This document shows positions 1-8,583 of a stretch of DNA of 64,000 bases, one piece after another. The notes beneath the pieces were generated by a model that made no database searches, was not told the origin of the DNA, and saw only the letters and a list, made by a program, of their open reading frames with translations. Source of the stretch: Hydrogenophaga sp. (GTDB lineage Bacteria > Pseudomonadota > Gammaproteobacteria > Burkholderiales > Burkholderiaceae_C); the NCBI RefSeq assembly GCF_011772445.1, contig NZ_WVZN01000017.1, forward strand, positions 1 through 64,000, read 5' to 3'. A program made the translations under genes and the position numbers. Positions within the stretch are counted from its first letter, which is position 1. Every line of letters starts with the position of its first letter.

Positions 1-61
1 TCGCGACCGTCTTGCCCTTGATGAGGGACAGGTCGCAGTCCTTGTCGTAGAAAACTTTCAT
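1..61 (-). CDS. ilvC: ketol-acid reductoisomerase, N-terminal fragment (runs off left edge)
   Basis: Reverse complement from ATG at 61 reads [20 protein letters not shown], the typical IlvC N-terminus. Confidence 0.75.
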   Translation of the reverse strand, partial: MKVFYDKDCDLSLIKGKTVA

Positions 62-89
62 GGTCTTGTTGCTGGTGAGAGGGAAGGGA

Positions 90-1076
90 TCAGGCGGCCG
101 TTGCCTGCGGGGCGTCGGCCATCAGGGACAACGCCGCCTCGACGACGGCGTCGGAAGACACGCGGGCCACGGATTCGAGCCGCGTGGCGTAGCCCACGGG
201 AATGCGCGGCGCGCCCAGGCGGCCGATGCGGCAACCCGTGGCCTGTGCGGCGGTGGCGGCCACCTCGGCGCCGAAACCGGCGGCCTGCACGGCGTCGTGC
301 ACCACCAGCAGGCGGCGCGTGCGCGCGCAATCGGCCAGCACGGCCTCGCGGTCCCAGGGCCACAGGGTGCCCAGGTCGATGACGCTGGCGCGCACGCCCT
401 GCGCGGCGAGAGCGTCGGCGGCTTTAGACGCGGTGTGCACGGCCGCAGACCAGCTCACGAGCGTGAGGTCGTCGCCGCGCCGCAGCAGGTTCGCGCGGCC
501 GGGCGTGGCGGTCAGCGTGTCGTCGACCTCGCCCTCCAGGCCCCAGAGCTCCTTGTTCTCCATGTAGATCACCGGGTCCTCGCCGCGCAGGGCCTGGGTG
601 AGCATGCTGAAGTTGTCCTGCGGTGTCGCGGGGCACATCACCACCACGCCGGGCAGGTGGGCGAACCAGGCCTCCAGGCTTTGCGAGTGCTGCGCGGCCG
701 AGTTGGACCAGAAGCCGATGGGCAGGCGCATCACCAGTGGCACGCGGCCCTGGCCGCCGAACATGTAGCGGATCTTGGCGGCCTGGTTGACGATCTCGTC
801 CATGGCGCAGAGCGCGAAGTCGACCACGCGCATTTCCACCACAGGACGCATGCCGACGAGCGCCATGCCCACGCCGGCGCCGACGATGGTGGCTTCGGAA
901 ATGGGCGTGTCGATGATCCGATCGGGGCCGAAGGCGGCCTGCAGGCCCTTGTACTGCTGGAAGATGCCGCCGCGGCCCACGTCTTCGCCCAGCACCACCA
1001 CGCGCGGGTCGGCGCGCATGGCGGTGCTCAGGGCGCGCACGGCGGCGTCGGCGTAGGTGGTGCGGATCAGTGCCAT
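90..1076 (-). CDS. 2-oxoacid (pyruvate-type) dehydrogenase E1 beta subunit
   Basis: 328 aa; [35 protein letters not shown]1-beta/transketolase C-terminal domain. Confidence 0.9.
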   Translation of the reverse strand: MALIRTTYADAAVRALSTAMRADPRVVVLGEDVGRGGIFQQYKGLQAAFGPDRIIDTPISEATIVGAGVGMALVGMRPVVEMRVVDFALCAMDEIVNQAAKIRYMFGGQGRVPLVMRLPIGFWSNSAAQHSQSLEAWFAHLPGVVVMCPATPQDNFSMLTQALRGEDPVIYMENKELWGLEGEVDDTLTATPGRANLLRRGDDLTLVSWSAAVHTASKAADALAAQGVRASVIDLGTLWPWDREAVLADCARTRRLLVVHDAVQAAGFGAEVAATAAQATGCRIGRLGAPRIPVGYATRLESVARVSSDAVVEAALSLMADAPQATAA

Positions 1077-2059
1077 GCGCCGGCTCCGGTGGTCTGGATG
1101 TCGGTGAAGGCCGCGGCCGGATCGGGCGCGGGCGAGGCGTCGGCGAAGGCGACGGCGTCGTCGATCTCGGCGCGCACCTCGGCGTCGATGGCGTCGAGCT
1201 GCGCGAGCGTGGCGCCGCCGGCCAGGGCGGCTTCGCGCGCTCGGCGCAGCGGGTCCGCATCGATGGCGCCTTGCAGGTCGTTCGGGTCGCGGTAGCCCTG
1301 GGTGTCCACCGACACGTGGCCGCGCACGCGCCAGGTGAGGGCGTGCAGCAGCTGCGGGCCTTCGCCCGCGTGGATCTTGGCGACCAGGCGGCCGGCCGCG
1401 GCGTGCACGGCTTGCACGTCGTTGCCGTCGGCCGTTTCACCGGGCACGCCCAGCGCCGCCGCGCGCGCGGCCACGCCAGGGCCGGCGCTCAGGCCGGCGG
1501 TAGCGGTGGTGGCGGAGTAGCGGTTGTCCTCGCAGACGAAAAGCACCGGCAGCTTGAAGACGGCCGCCCAGTTGAGTGCTTCCAGGAACGGCCCGCGGTT
1601 GGTGGCGCCGTCGCCGAAGAAGCAGGCCACCAGGTGCGGCTTGCCTTGCAGTTTGAGCGCCTGCGCCGCGCCGCAGGCGATGGGCAGGCCGGCGGTGACG
1701 ACGCCATTGGCGCCCAGCATGCCGACCGAAAAATCGGCGATGTGCATGGAGCCGCCCTTGCCGCCGTTGCTGCCACCGGCGCGGCCGAACAACTCGGCCA
1801 TCATGCGGCGCATGTCGCCGCCCTTGGCCAGGGTGTGACCGTGGCCTCGGTGCGTGCTGGTGAGCAGGTCCTCGCGGCTCAGGTGGGCGCACACGCCGGC
1901 GGCCACGGCTTCCTGCCCGATGGACAGGTGCAGCGGGCCGCGCACCTTGGCGCGCTCGTCCACCTTGGCGCCGAGCACGCCCACGCCACCCTGGCTGGCC
2001 ACTTCGGCCGCGAGTTCGAAGGCGCGGATGCGCGCCATGGTTCGGTACAGATCGATCAT
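1067..2059 (-). CDS. 2-oxoacid (pyruvate-type) dehydrogenase E1 alpha subunit
   Basis: C-terminal part of ORF 1067..3757 from MIDLYRTMARIRAFE; TPP motif GDGATNRGPFLEALNWAAVFKLPVLFVCEDN. Confidence 0.9.
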   Translation of the reverse strand: MIDLYRTMARIRAFELAAEVASQGGVGVLGAKVDERAKVRGPLHLSIGQEAVAAGVCAHLSREDLLTSTHRGHGHTLAKGGDMRRMMAELFGRAGGSNGGKGGSMHIADFSVGMLGANGVVTAGLPIACGAAQALKLQGKPHLVACFFGDGATNRGPFLEALNWAAVFKLPVLFVCEDNRYSATTATAGLSAGPGVAARAAALGVPGETADGNDVQAVHAAAGRLVAKIHAGEGPQLLHALTWRVRGHVSVDTQGYRDPNDLQGAIDADPLRRAREAALAGGATLAQLDAIDAEVRAEIDDAVAFADASPAPDPAAAFTDIQTTGAGAWH

Positions 2060-2067
2060 GGGCGCGC

Positions 2068-3948
2068 TCACAAGACCATGGTGGTGATGCCCGGCACGGC
2101 CGCGATGATCAGCACGCCCACGAGCAGCGCGACCAAGTACGGCCAGATGGCGCCGATGACTTCGTCGGGCGGCGCGTCGCCGATGCGGCAGGCGATGTAG
2201 AAGCCCACGCCGATGGGGGGCATCATCAGGCCGATGTTCATGGCGCAGACGATGACCATGGCGTAGTGCACGTCGTTGATGCCCAGCTTGTGCGCGATGG
2301 GGAACATGATGGGCGCCAGCAGCAGCACGGCGGGCAGGCCTTCCAGCAGACAGCCCAGGGCCACGAAGACCACGATGGTGACCGCCATGAAGCCGACCCA
2401 GCCGCCCGGCAGCGTGGTCATGAAGCCCGAGAGTTGCTGCACCACGCCGCTTTGCGTGATGGACCAGGCCATGGCCGAGGCCGCGCCCAGCACCAGCAGC
2501 ACCACGCCGGACAGCGCGGCGGTTTCCACCAGCATGTCGTAGAACTTGCGCAGGCCGATGCCGCCGTACATCACCTGGCCCACGAACAGCGCGTAGACCA
2601 CGGCGACGGTGGAGACCTCGGTGGCGGTGGCCACGCCTTCGCCCACCGCCGCGCGGATGAGGAAGGGCAGCACCAGCGCGGGCGCGGCGATGAGCAGGAA
2701 GCGGCGCACCAGCGACAGCGGCGCGCGCTTCGCGTCGTGCATGTCTTCGTTGCGGGCCTTCCAGCGCGCCAGCACCAGCAGCACGGCCAGCAGCACCATG
2801 GCGATGACGAAGCCGGCCTGGAACAGGCCCGCGATGGACACGCCGGCCACCGCGCCCAGCACGATGAGCACGATGCTCGGCGGCACGGTGTCGGCCATGG
2901 CGGCGCCGGTGGCCAGCAGGGCCACCATCTCGCGCGGCTTGTGGCCGCGGCGCTTCATCTCGGGAAAGAGGGCGGGGGCCACGGTGGCCATGTCGGACAC
3001 CTTGGAGCCCGAGATGCCCGAGACGATGAACAGCGAGCCCAGCAGCACGTAGGACATGCCGGCCTTGACGTGGCCGAGCAGGGAGCCGAGGAAGTCGACG
3101 ATGGCCTTGCCCATGCCGGTCGCATCGAGAATGCAGCCCAGCAGCACGAAGATGGGCACCGAGACCAGCACCAGGCTGGACATGCCTTCGTCCATGCGCC
3201 CGATGACGACGGTGAGCGGCACGTGCGTGGTGAAGGCCAGGTAACACACCGCGCCCACGCCGAAGCAGAAGGCGATGGGCACGCCCGCCACCAGGCAGAT
3301 GGCGGCAAAGCCGATGAGGAAGAAGCCGATGTTGGCGGCGCCCAGCTTCATGAGCTGCGGCGAGAAATGCCAGCACAGGCCCGCGACGGCGCCAACCAGC
3401 AGGGCGGCGAGCAGGAGATCGGCCTTGCGCGCGGAGCGCCCCGCGTACAACACCACGAGGGCCAGCATGACGGCGAAGCCGAAGCCGATGGAGCTGACGC
3501 GAAAGGTGTTGGGCAAATCCAGCGCGGGCGTGTGGATGAACCACTCGTCCTTCGCGTAGTCGATGGCCGGGCCGATGAGGGCGAGCAGCACTGCCGCGAT
3601 GGCCACCAGCGCGAAGGCGTGCACGAACTCGCGCAGGCGCTGCGGCAGCAGGTCGACGAACAGGCCCAGGCGCAGGTGTTCGTTGCGGTGCACGGCGATG
3701 GCCGCGCCCAGCATGGTGAGCCAGATGAAGGAGATGGAGACGACCTCGTCCGACCACACCAGCGACTGGTTGAACACGTAGCGCGAGACCACGCCCACCA
3801 GCAGCAGCACCGTGATGACCAGCATCAGCAGGGCCGACGCCGCCTCCAGCGGCTTGAGCCAGAGCGGGCTGCGGCGGGTGTCGTGAAGGACGGTGCCCTT
3901 GTAGGCACCGTCGGCGTCGGCGGAGGTGCCGGCGATGAGTTCGGTCAT
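2068..3948 (-). CDS. TRAP transporter fused permease (DctQ+DctM in one chain)
   Basis: 626 aa; DctQ-like N-terminus (SRYVFNQSLVWSDEV, HRNEHLRLGLFVD) followed by DctM domain. Confidence 0.9.
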   Translation of the reverse strand: MTELIAGTSADADGAYKGTVLHDTRRSPLWLKPLEAASALLMLVITVLLLVGVVSRYVFNQSLVWSDEVVSISFIWLTMLGAAIAVHRNEHLRLGLFVDLLPQRLREFVHAFALVAIAAVLLALIGPAIDYAKDEWFIHTPALDLPNTFRVSSIGFGFAVMLALVVLYAGRSARKADLLLAALLVGAVAGLCWHFSPQLMKLGAANIGFFLIGFAAICLVAGVPIAFCFGVGAVCYLAFTTHVPLTVVIGRMDEGMSSLVLVSVPIFVLLGCILDATGMGKAIVDFLGSLLGHVKAGMSYVLLGSLFIVSGISGSKVSDMATVAPALFPEMKRRGHKPREMVALLATGAAMADTVPPSIVLIVLGAVAGVSIAGLFQAGFVIAMVLLAVLLVLARWKARNEDMHDAKRAPLSLVRRFLLIAAPALVLPFLIRAAVGEGVATATEVSTVAVVYALFVGQVMYGGIGLRKFYDMLVETAALSGVVLLVLGAASAMAWSITQSGVVQQLSGFMTTLPGGWVGFMAVTIVVFVALGCLLEGLPAVLLLAPIMFPIAHKLGINDVHYAMVIVCAMNIGLMMPPIGVGFYIACRIGDAPPDEVIGAIWPYLVALLVGVLIIAAVPGITTMVL

Positions 3949-3949
3949 G

Positions 3950-4966
3950 TCAGCCCAGCTTGCCGGTGTACTTCTCCATCACCGCCCAGGCCTCGTCGCC
4001 GAACTTGCCCTTCCACTCGGCGTAGAAGCCGGCGCTGCGCAGCTTGTCGCGGAAGGGCGCGGTGTTGGGCGAGTTGAAGACGATGCCCTTGGCCGTGAGG
4101 TCCTTCTGCAGCGTGGCTTCGTTGGCGGCCACGTCGGCGCGCTCCTTCACGGCGGCGGCGTTGATGTGCTTGGCGACGATGTCGCGCACGTCGGGCGGCA
4201 GGCGGTCCCAGGCGCGGCGGTTGATCAGCGTCCAGAAGCCGTCCCACATGTGGTTGGTGAGCGAGCAGTACTTCTGCACCTCGTACAGCTTGAAGTTGGA
4301 GATGACCGCGAACGGGTTCTCCTGACCGTCGGCCACCTTGGTCTGCAGGGCGGTGTACATCTCGGACGCGTTGATCGAGATCGGCGAGGAGCCGAAGGCC
4401 TTGAACATGGAGGTCCACATCGGCGAGACGGGCACGCGGATCTTGAAGCCCTCGAAGTCGGCCGGCGTGTTGATGGGCTTGGTGGAGGTGGTGGTCTGGC
4501 GGAAGCCGTTGTCCCAGATCTTCTCGAGCGCGACCAGGTTGGCCTTGGCGATCTGCGCGCGGATGTAGGCGCCGACGTCGCCGTCCATGGCCTTCCACAC
4601 GGTGTCGTAGTTGGGGAAGGCGAAGCCCAGGCCGTTGAGCGCGGCCGGCGTCACCAGGGTGGACAGGATGAGGCCGGAGAGGTTGAACATCTCCACGCCG
4701 CCCGAGCGCAACTGGCTCAGCGTGTCGGTGTCGGAGCCGAGCTGGTTGCTGGGGAAGAGCTGGATGTCCATGCGGCCATTGGTTTCCTTCCTGATGGCCT
4801 CCACCGCTTCCTTGGCGCGCACGTTCATGGGGTGCTGCGGCGGCTGGTTGTTGGCGTACTTGAAGGTGAACTCGGCGCTCTGGCCATAGGCCAGCTTCAG
4901 CGGCGCGGCGACGCTGGCCGCGGTGATGCCCGTGGCCTTGATGAGGGTGCGGCGGGAAATCGTCAT
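3950..4966 (-). CDS. TRAP transporter substrate-binding protein DctP
   Basis: 338 aa; SRRTLIKATG Tat-like signal, DctP fold motifs (GFKIRVP, ADGQENPFAVI). Confidence 0.9.
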   Translation of the reverse strand: MTISRRTLIKATGITAASVAAPLKLAYGQSAEFTFKYANNQPPQHPMNVRAKEAVEAIRKETNGRMDIQLFPSNQLGSDTDTLSQLRSGGVEMFNLSGLILSTLVTPAALNGLGFAFPNYDTVWKAMDGDVGAYIRAQIAKANLVALEKIWDNGFRQTTTSTKPINTPADFEGFKIRVPVSPMWTSMFKAFGSSPISINASEMYTALQTKVADGQENPFAVISNFKLYEVQKYCSLTNHMWDGFWTLINRRAWDRLPPDVRDIVAKHINAAAVKERADVAANEATLQKDLTAKGIVFNSPNTAPFRDKLRSAGFYAEWKGKFGDEAWAVMEKYTGKLG

Positions 4967-5035
4967 GGTGTGTCTCCTCTGGTTGGGGTGCTGGCTCGGG
5001 GGAAAGGGGGTGCGCGCTTCACGCCGTCTGCGGCA

Positions 5036-5848
5036 TCAGGCGGCCTGCGGCGTGGCGGCGGGGATGTCGAACAACTGGCGCATGTACAGGCCGCTGGCAA
5101 GGTAGCCGCCGTCGACGCCGAGCGTCTGGCCGGTGACGAAGCTGGCCTGTTCGGAGGCGAAGAAGACCGCCGCGGCGGACACCTCGGCCGGCGAGCAGAA
5201 GCGGTGCATGGGGCAGACGTCGAGGTAGGTGTTGGCCTTGGAGCTGCCGTGCAGCGAGCGGATCATGGGCGTGTCCACGAAGCCGGGCGCGATGGCGTTG
5301 ACGGTGATGCCCTGCTCGGCGACCTCGATGGCGAACTGGCCCGTCATGGCGATGAGCGCGGCCTTGGAGCTGCCATAGGCCAGGCGCCCCGTGCCCGCGC
5401 GCACGCCGCTGATGGAGGAGACGTTGACGATGCGGCCCCAGCGCTGGCGCTTCATGCCGGGCAGCACGGCCTGCGTGAGCAGCATGGGCGCGGTGAGGTT
5501 GATGGCCAGCGTGGTGTTCCACTGCGCCAGCGAGACCTCGTCGTGCGGCTGGGTGGAGACCACGCCCGCGTTGTTGATGAGGATGTCCACGCGCGGGAAG
5601 CGGCGCATGAGCGCGGCCATGGTGCGTTCGATGGCCTCGGCGTCGGCCAGGTCGGCCACGAAGGCCTCGGCCTGGCCGCCGGCATCGCGAATGCCTTGCG
5701 CGGCCTGCTCGGCCGCGGGGCCATTGCGGTCCACGATGCAGACCGTGGCGCCCTGTTGCGCCAGGTCTTGCGCGATCTGCAAACCGATGCCGCTGGCGGC
5801 GCCTGTGACCAGGGCCACGCGCCCGCCGTGCTGATTGGGGTTGTCCAT
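5036..5848 (-). CDS. SDR family NAD(P)-dependent oxidoreductase
   Basis: VALVTGAASGIG, NNAGV, YGSSKAAL motifs; start chosen at MDNPNQ. Confidence 0.9.
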   Translation of the reverse strand: MDNPNQHGGRVALVTGAASGIGLQIAQDLAQQGATVCIVDRNGPAAEQAAQGIRDAGGQAEAFVADLADAEAIERTMAALMRRFPRVDILINNAGVVSTQPHDEVSLAQWNTTLAINLTAPMLLTQAVLPGMKRQRWGRIVNVSSISGVRAGTGRLAYGSSKAALIAMTGQFAIEVAEQGITVNAIAPGFVDTPMIRSLHGSSKANTYLDVCPMHRFCSPAEVSAAAVFFASEQASFVTGQTLGVDGGYLASGLYMRQLFDIPAATPQAA

Positions 5849-5952
5849 CTCGCCCTTGTGAGGTTGAATGTCCAGAATGTGAATCGATTGGCCAATGTTC
5901 GCAGCACAACCCGGCGCTGCGTCAGAGGAAAACCCTGAATCGCTCCGCAAAA

Positions 5953-5973
5953 GCGGTTCACTATGTGGTCCGC
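5953..5973. promoter_or_regulatory. putative IclR-family operator
   Basis: GCGGTTCACTATGTGGTCCGC, imperfect palindrome between the divergent SDR and IclR genes, inside a larger CCGCAAAAGCGG...CCGCGTTTTGCGG inverted repeat. Confidence 0.5.
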
Positions 5974-5994
5974 GTTTTGCGGGTTTTCACCGAG

Positions 5995-6798
5995 ATGAAC
6001 GCACCCGAAGCACCGCCCGGCGAAACCGCTGGCGCGCAGACCCTGAGAAGGGGACTGGGCATCCTCAAGCTGCTGGCGCGCCACCAGCCCGAGGGGCTGC
6101 GCATTGGCGAGATCGGGCGCCGGCTGGGCCTGAGCAAGGCCACGGCCGTGCGGCTGACGCACACGCTGGCGGACGAGCGCTTCGTGGTGCACGACGCGGC
6201 GAGCCGCTGCTACCGGCTGGGACCGGAGTCCTTCGTGGTGGGACTGGCGGCCGAGCCCAGCTACTCGCTTCAGCGCCTGGCCACGGCCTCGCTGCGCGCC
6301 CTGGCGCTGGAGACCGGCGACTGGGTGTTCTTCTCGGTGGTGCAGGGGCTGGAGGCGATCTGCCTCTCACGCGAGACGGGGCATGGCCCCATTCCCAGCG
6401 ACGCGCTGCGCCTGGGCGACCGCCACCCGCTGGGCGTGGGCGCGGGCGGGCTGGCGATTCTGGCGGCACTGCCCGACGACGAGGTGGAGAACGCGCTGCG
6501 GGTGAATGAGGCCTACATCGACGAGCACTTCCCGAAGTCGCCGGTGGCGGTGATCCGCCACCTGGTGGCCGAGACGCGCGAGCGCGGCTACGCGGTGATC
6601 CCGGGCATCGTGGTGCCGGGCTACTGGGCGCTGGGGGTGCCGCTGCTGCAGCGCGACGGTCGGCCGGTGGGTGCGATCGTGCTGGTGGCGAGCGAGTCGC
6701 GCCTGCACCCCACGCGGCGTGCGGCGCTGGGGGAGCGCATGCTCAACATCAGCCGCGAGCTCATGAGCCGGGCGGCGCAGGCGTCGCAGGCGGCGTGA
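5995..6798 (+). CDS. IclR family transcriptional regulator
   Basis: HTH IGEIGRRLGLSKATAVRLTHTL plus IclR effector domain; ORF opens at 5965. Confidence 0.9.
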   Translation: MNAPEAPPGETAGAQTLRRGLGILKLLARHQPEGLRIGEIGRRLGLSKATAVRLTHTLADERFVVHDAASRCYRLGPESFVVGLAAEPSYSLQRLATASLRALALETGDWVFFSVVQGLEAICLSRETGHGPIPSDALRLGDRHPLGVGAGGLAILAALPDDEVENALRVNEAYIDEHFPKSPVAVIRHLVAETRERGYAVIPGIVVPGYWALGVPLLQRDGRPVGAIVLVASESRLHPTRRAALGERMLNISRELMSRAAQASQAA

Positions 6799-7354
6799 CG
6801 CCCCCAGGCTCCGCCGGCTCCAGCAGGCTGCGCGGCGGGTTGCGCTTCATCTCGTCCGCGAAGGTCACCTGCTCGGGGCTCATGCACTCGTCCGCCACGC
6901 GGCGGCCGAGTTTCTGGCTCATGAGCATGGACTTGTTGCCCAGTTGCAGCCAGAGTGCGCCGCGCTTCGGGTCTTCCAGGCGGATGGCGCCGGTGCGGCT
7001 TTCCACCGGGTGCATGTAGTAGCGCGTCTGGCGCGGCTTGTCGACCTGCACGAAGAAGAAGCCCTGACGCCTGGCGGGGGTGATCTCCACGGCCGCGCCG
7101 AGCTCGCAAGGGATCTTGCCCACGTACACGCGCTGCGCCACCGCGAGATCGGCCTCGGTGAGCGAGACGCTGCTGTCTTCCTCGATCGGCGTCACCTCTT
7201 CCACGGCCTTGGCAGCGGAGCGCTTGAGCGGCGCGCGCTTCTTGGTGGGCTCCTGGGCGGTGCTGGCGGGCTTGGGGTTGGTGGTTTGCGCAAGCACCGC
7301 CACCGGCGGGCAAGCGAGGGCGCTGAGGGCGAGGGCAAGGGGCAGAAGTTTCAT
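6761..7354 (-). CDS. hypothetical secreted protein
   Basis: 197 aa, N-terminal signal peptide MKLLPLALALSALACPPVAVLA. Confidence 0.7.
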   Translation of the reverse strand: MKLLPLALALSALACPPVAVLAQTTNPKPASTAQEPTKKRAPLKRSAAKAVEEVTPIEEDSSVSLTEADLAVAQRVYVGKIPCELGAAVEITPARRQGFFFVQVDKPRQTRYYMHPVESRTGAIRLEDPKRGALWLQLGNKSMLMSQKLGRRVADECMSPEQVTFADEMKRNPPRSLLEPAEPGGVTPPATPAPPGS

Positions 7355-7487
7355 CGGCTCGGATCGGAAGTCGGCGTCCAGTCTGCCCGCCCGGGCGCGG
7401 TTCCTGTGTTCCCAGATGTTGATCTCGTCTGAGGGTGTATCGGCTGGGGTCTATATAATCCGTATACGTTTCATATATTGATTGACC

Positions 7488-7748
7488 ATGGGCATCGTGA
7501 AGATTTCCGACCAGATGCACGAGAACCTGCGCGTGGCGGGCAATGCGCTCAGCCGCTCCATCAACGCCCAGGCCGAGCACTGGATGCGTGTGGGCATGCT
7601 GGCCGAAATGCACCCGGGCCTGGACCACCAGGCCATCTGCCAGATGCTGGTGCGCGCCGAGCTCGACGGGGGGCTGGACATCACGGTGGCTGTGGCGCCC
7701 GCCGACAAGGGGCGCAAGCCGCGCGCGCCGTCCAACGGAAAACGCTGA
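7488..7748 (+). CDS. ParD-like antitoxin family protein
   Basis: MGIVKISDQMHENLRVAGNALSRSINAQAEHWMRVGMLAEMHP resembles the ParD_like family; preceded by a TATAAT box. Confidence 0.75.
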   Translation: MGIVKISDQMHENLRVAGNALSRSINAQAEHWMRVGMLAEMHPGLDHQAICQMLVRAELDGGLDITVAVAPADKGRKPRAPSNGKR

Positions 7749-8539
7749 TGGCCCGCGGCATCACCATCAAGTCCGCCGAGGACATCGCGAAGGCGCGGCG
7801 CGCGGGCCAACTGGCCGCCGAGGTGTTGAGCGTCGTCGCGCCCCACGTGAAGCCGGGCGTGAGCACGGAGGCGCTCGACCGCATCTGCCACGAGCACATC
7901 GTGAACGTGCAGCGCGCCGTTCCCGCCAACCTGGGCTACCACGGCTACCCCAAGACCATCCTCACCTCCGTCAACCAGGTGGTGTGCCACGGCATTCCGT
8001 CGCCGGACAAGATCCTGAAGAAGGGCGACATCGTCAACATCGACGTGGCCGTCAACGAGGACGGCTGGTTCGGTGACACCAGCCGCATGTTCTTCGTCGG
8101 CGAGCCGGGCGTGCTGGCGCGGCGCCTGGTGGAGACGACCTACGAAGCCATGTGCGCGGGCATCCGGCAGGTGCGGCCCGGGGCGACGCTGGGCGACATC
8201 GGGCACGCCATCCAGACGGTGGCGCAGCGCGAGCGTTTCAGCGTGGTGCGCGAGTACTGCGGGCACGGCATCGGGCAGGTCTACCACGAGAAGCCGGACG
8301 TGCTGCACTACGGACAGCGCGGCGAAGGGCTCAGGCTGGAGGCGGGGATGGTCTTCACCATCGAGCCCATGCTCAACGCAGGCCTGCGCGACACGCGCAC
8401 CCTGGCCGACGGCTGGACGGTGGTGACCAAAGACCGCTCGCTGTCGGCGCAGTGGGAGCACATGGTGGCGGTGACGGCCGAGGGGTGCGAGGTGTTGACG
8501 CACTGGCCGGACGGGCTGGGGGGTTACGCGCCGGTGTGA
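7748..8539 (+). CDS. map: type I methionyl aminopeptidase
   Basis: GYHGYPKTILTSVNQVVCHGIP, NIDVAVNEDGWFGDTSRMF, GHGIGQVYHE, TIEPML; ATGA-type overlap with the upstream gene. Confidence 0.93.
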   Translation: MARGITIKSAEDIAKARRAGQLAAEVLSVVAPHVKPGVSTEALDRICHEHIVNVQRAVPANLGYHGYPKTILTSVNQVVCHGIPSPDKILKKGDIVNIDVAVNEDGWFGDTSRMFFVGEPGVLARRLVETTYEAMCAGIRQVRPGATLGDIGHAIQTVAQRERFSVVREYCGHGIGQVYHEKPDVLHYGQRGEGLRLEAGMVFTIEPMLNAGLRDTRTLADGWTVVTKDRSLSAQWEHMVAVTAEGCEVLTHWPDGLGGYAPV

Positions 8540-8583
8540 TCGTCGGACGGAGGTGAGGCCGAGGCCGCTAAGCTACGCCGCCC

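Noticed and set aside
60-1295. Long plus-strand ORF (411 aa) opposite the E1 beta/alpha genes
   Set aside because: Low-complexity His/Gly/Ala/Arg-rich shadow ORF of high-GC coding DNA; the minus-strand frames carry clear family motifs
2266-5938. Large plus-strand ORFs 2266..4077 and 3926..5938
   Set aside because: Antisense shadow ORFs over TRAP and SDR genes; no recognisable domains
7482-7487. TTG start two codons upstream of the ParD-like ATG
   Set aside because: ATG at 7488 is the more natural start and matches MGIVKISDQ
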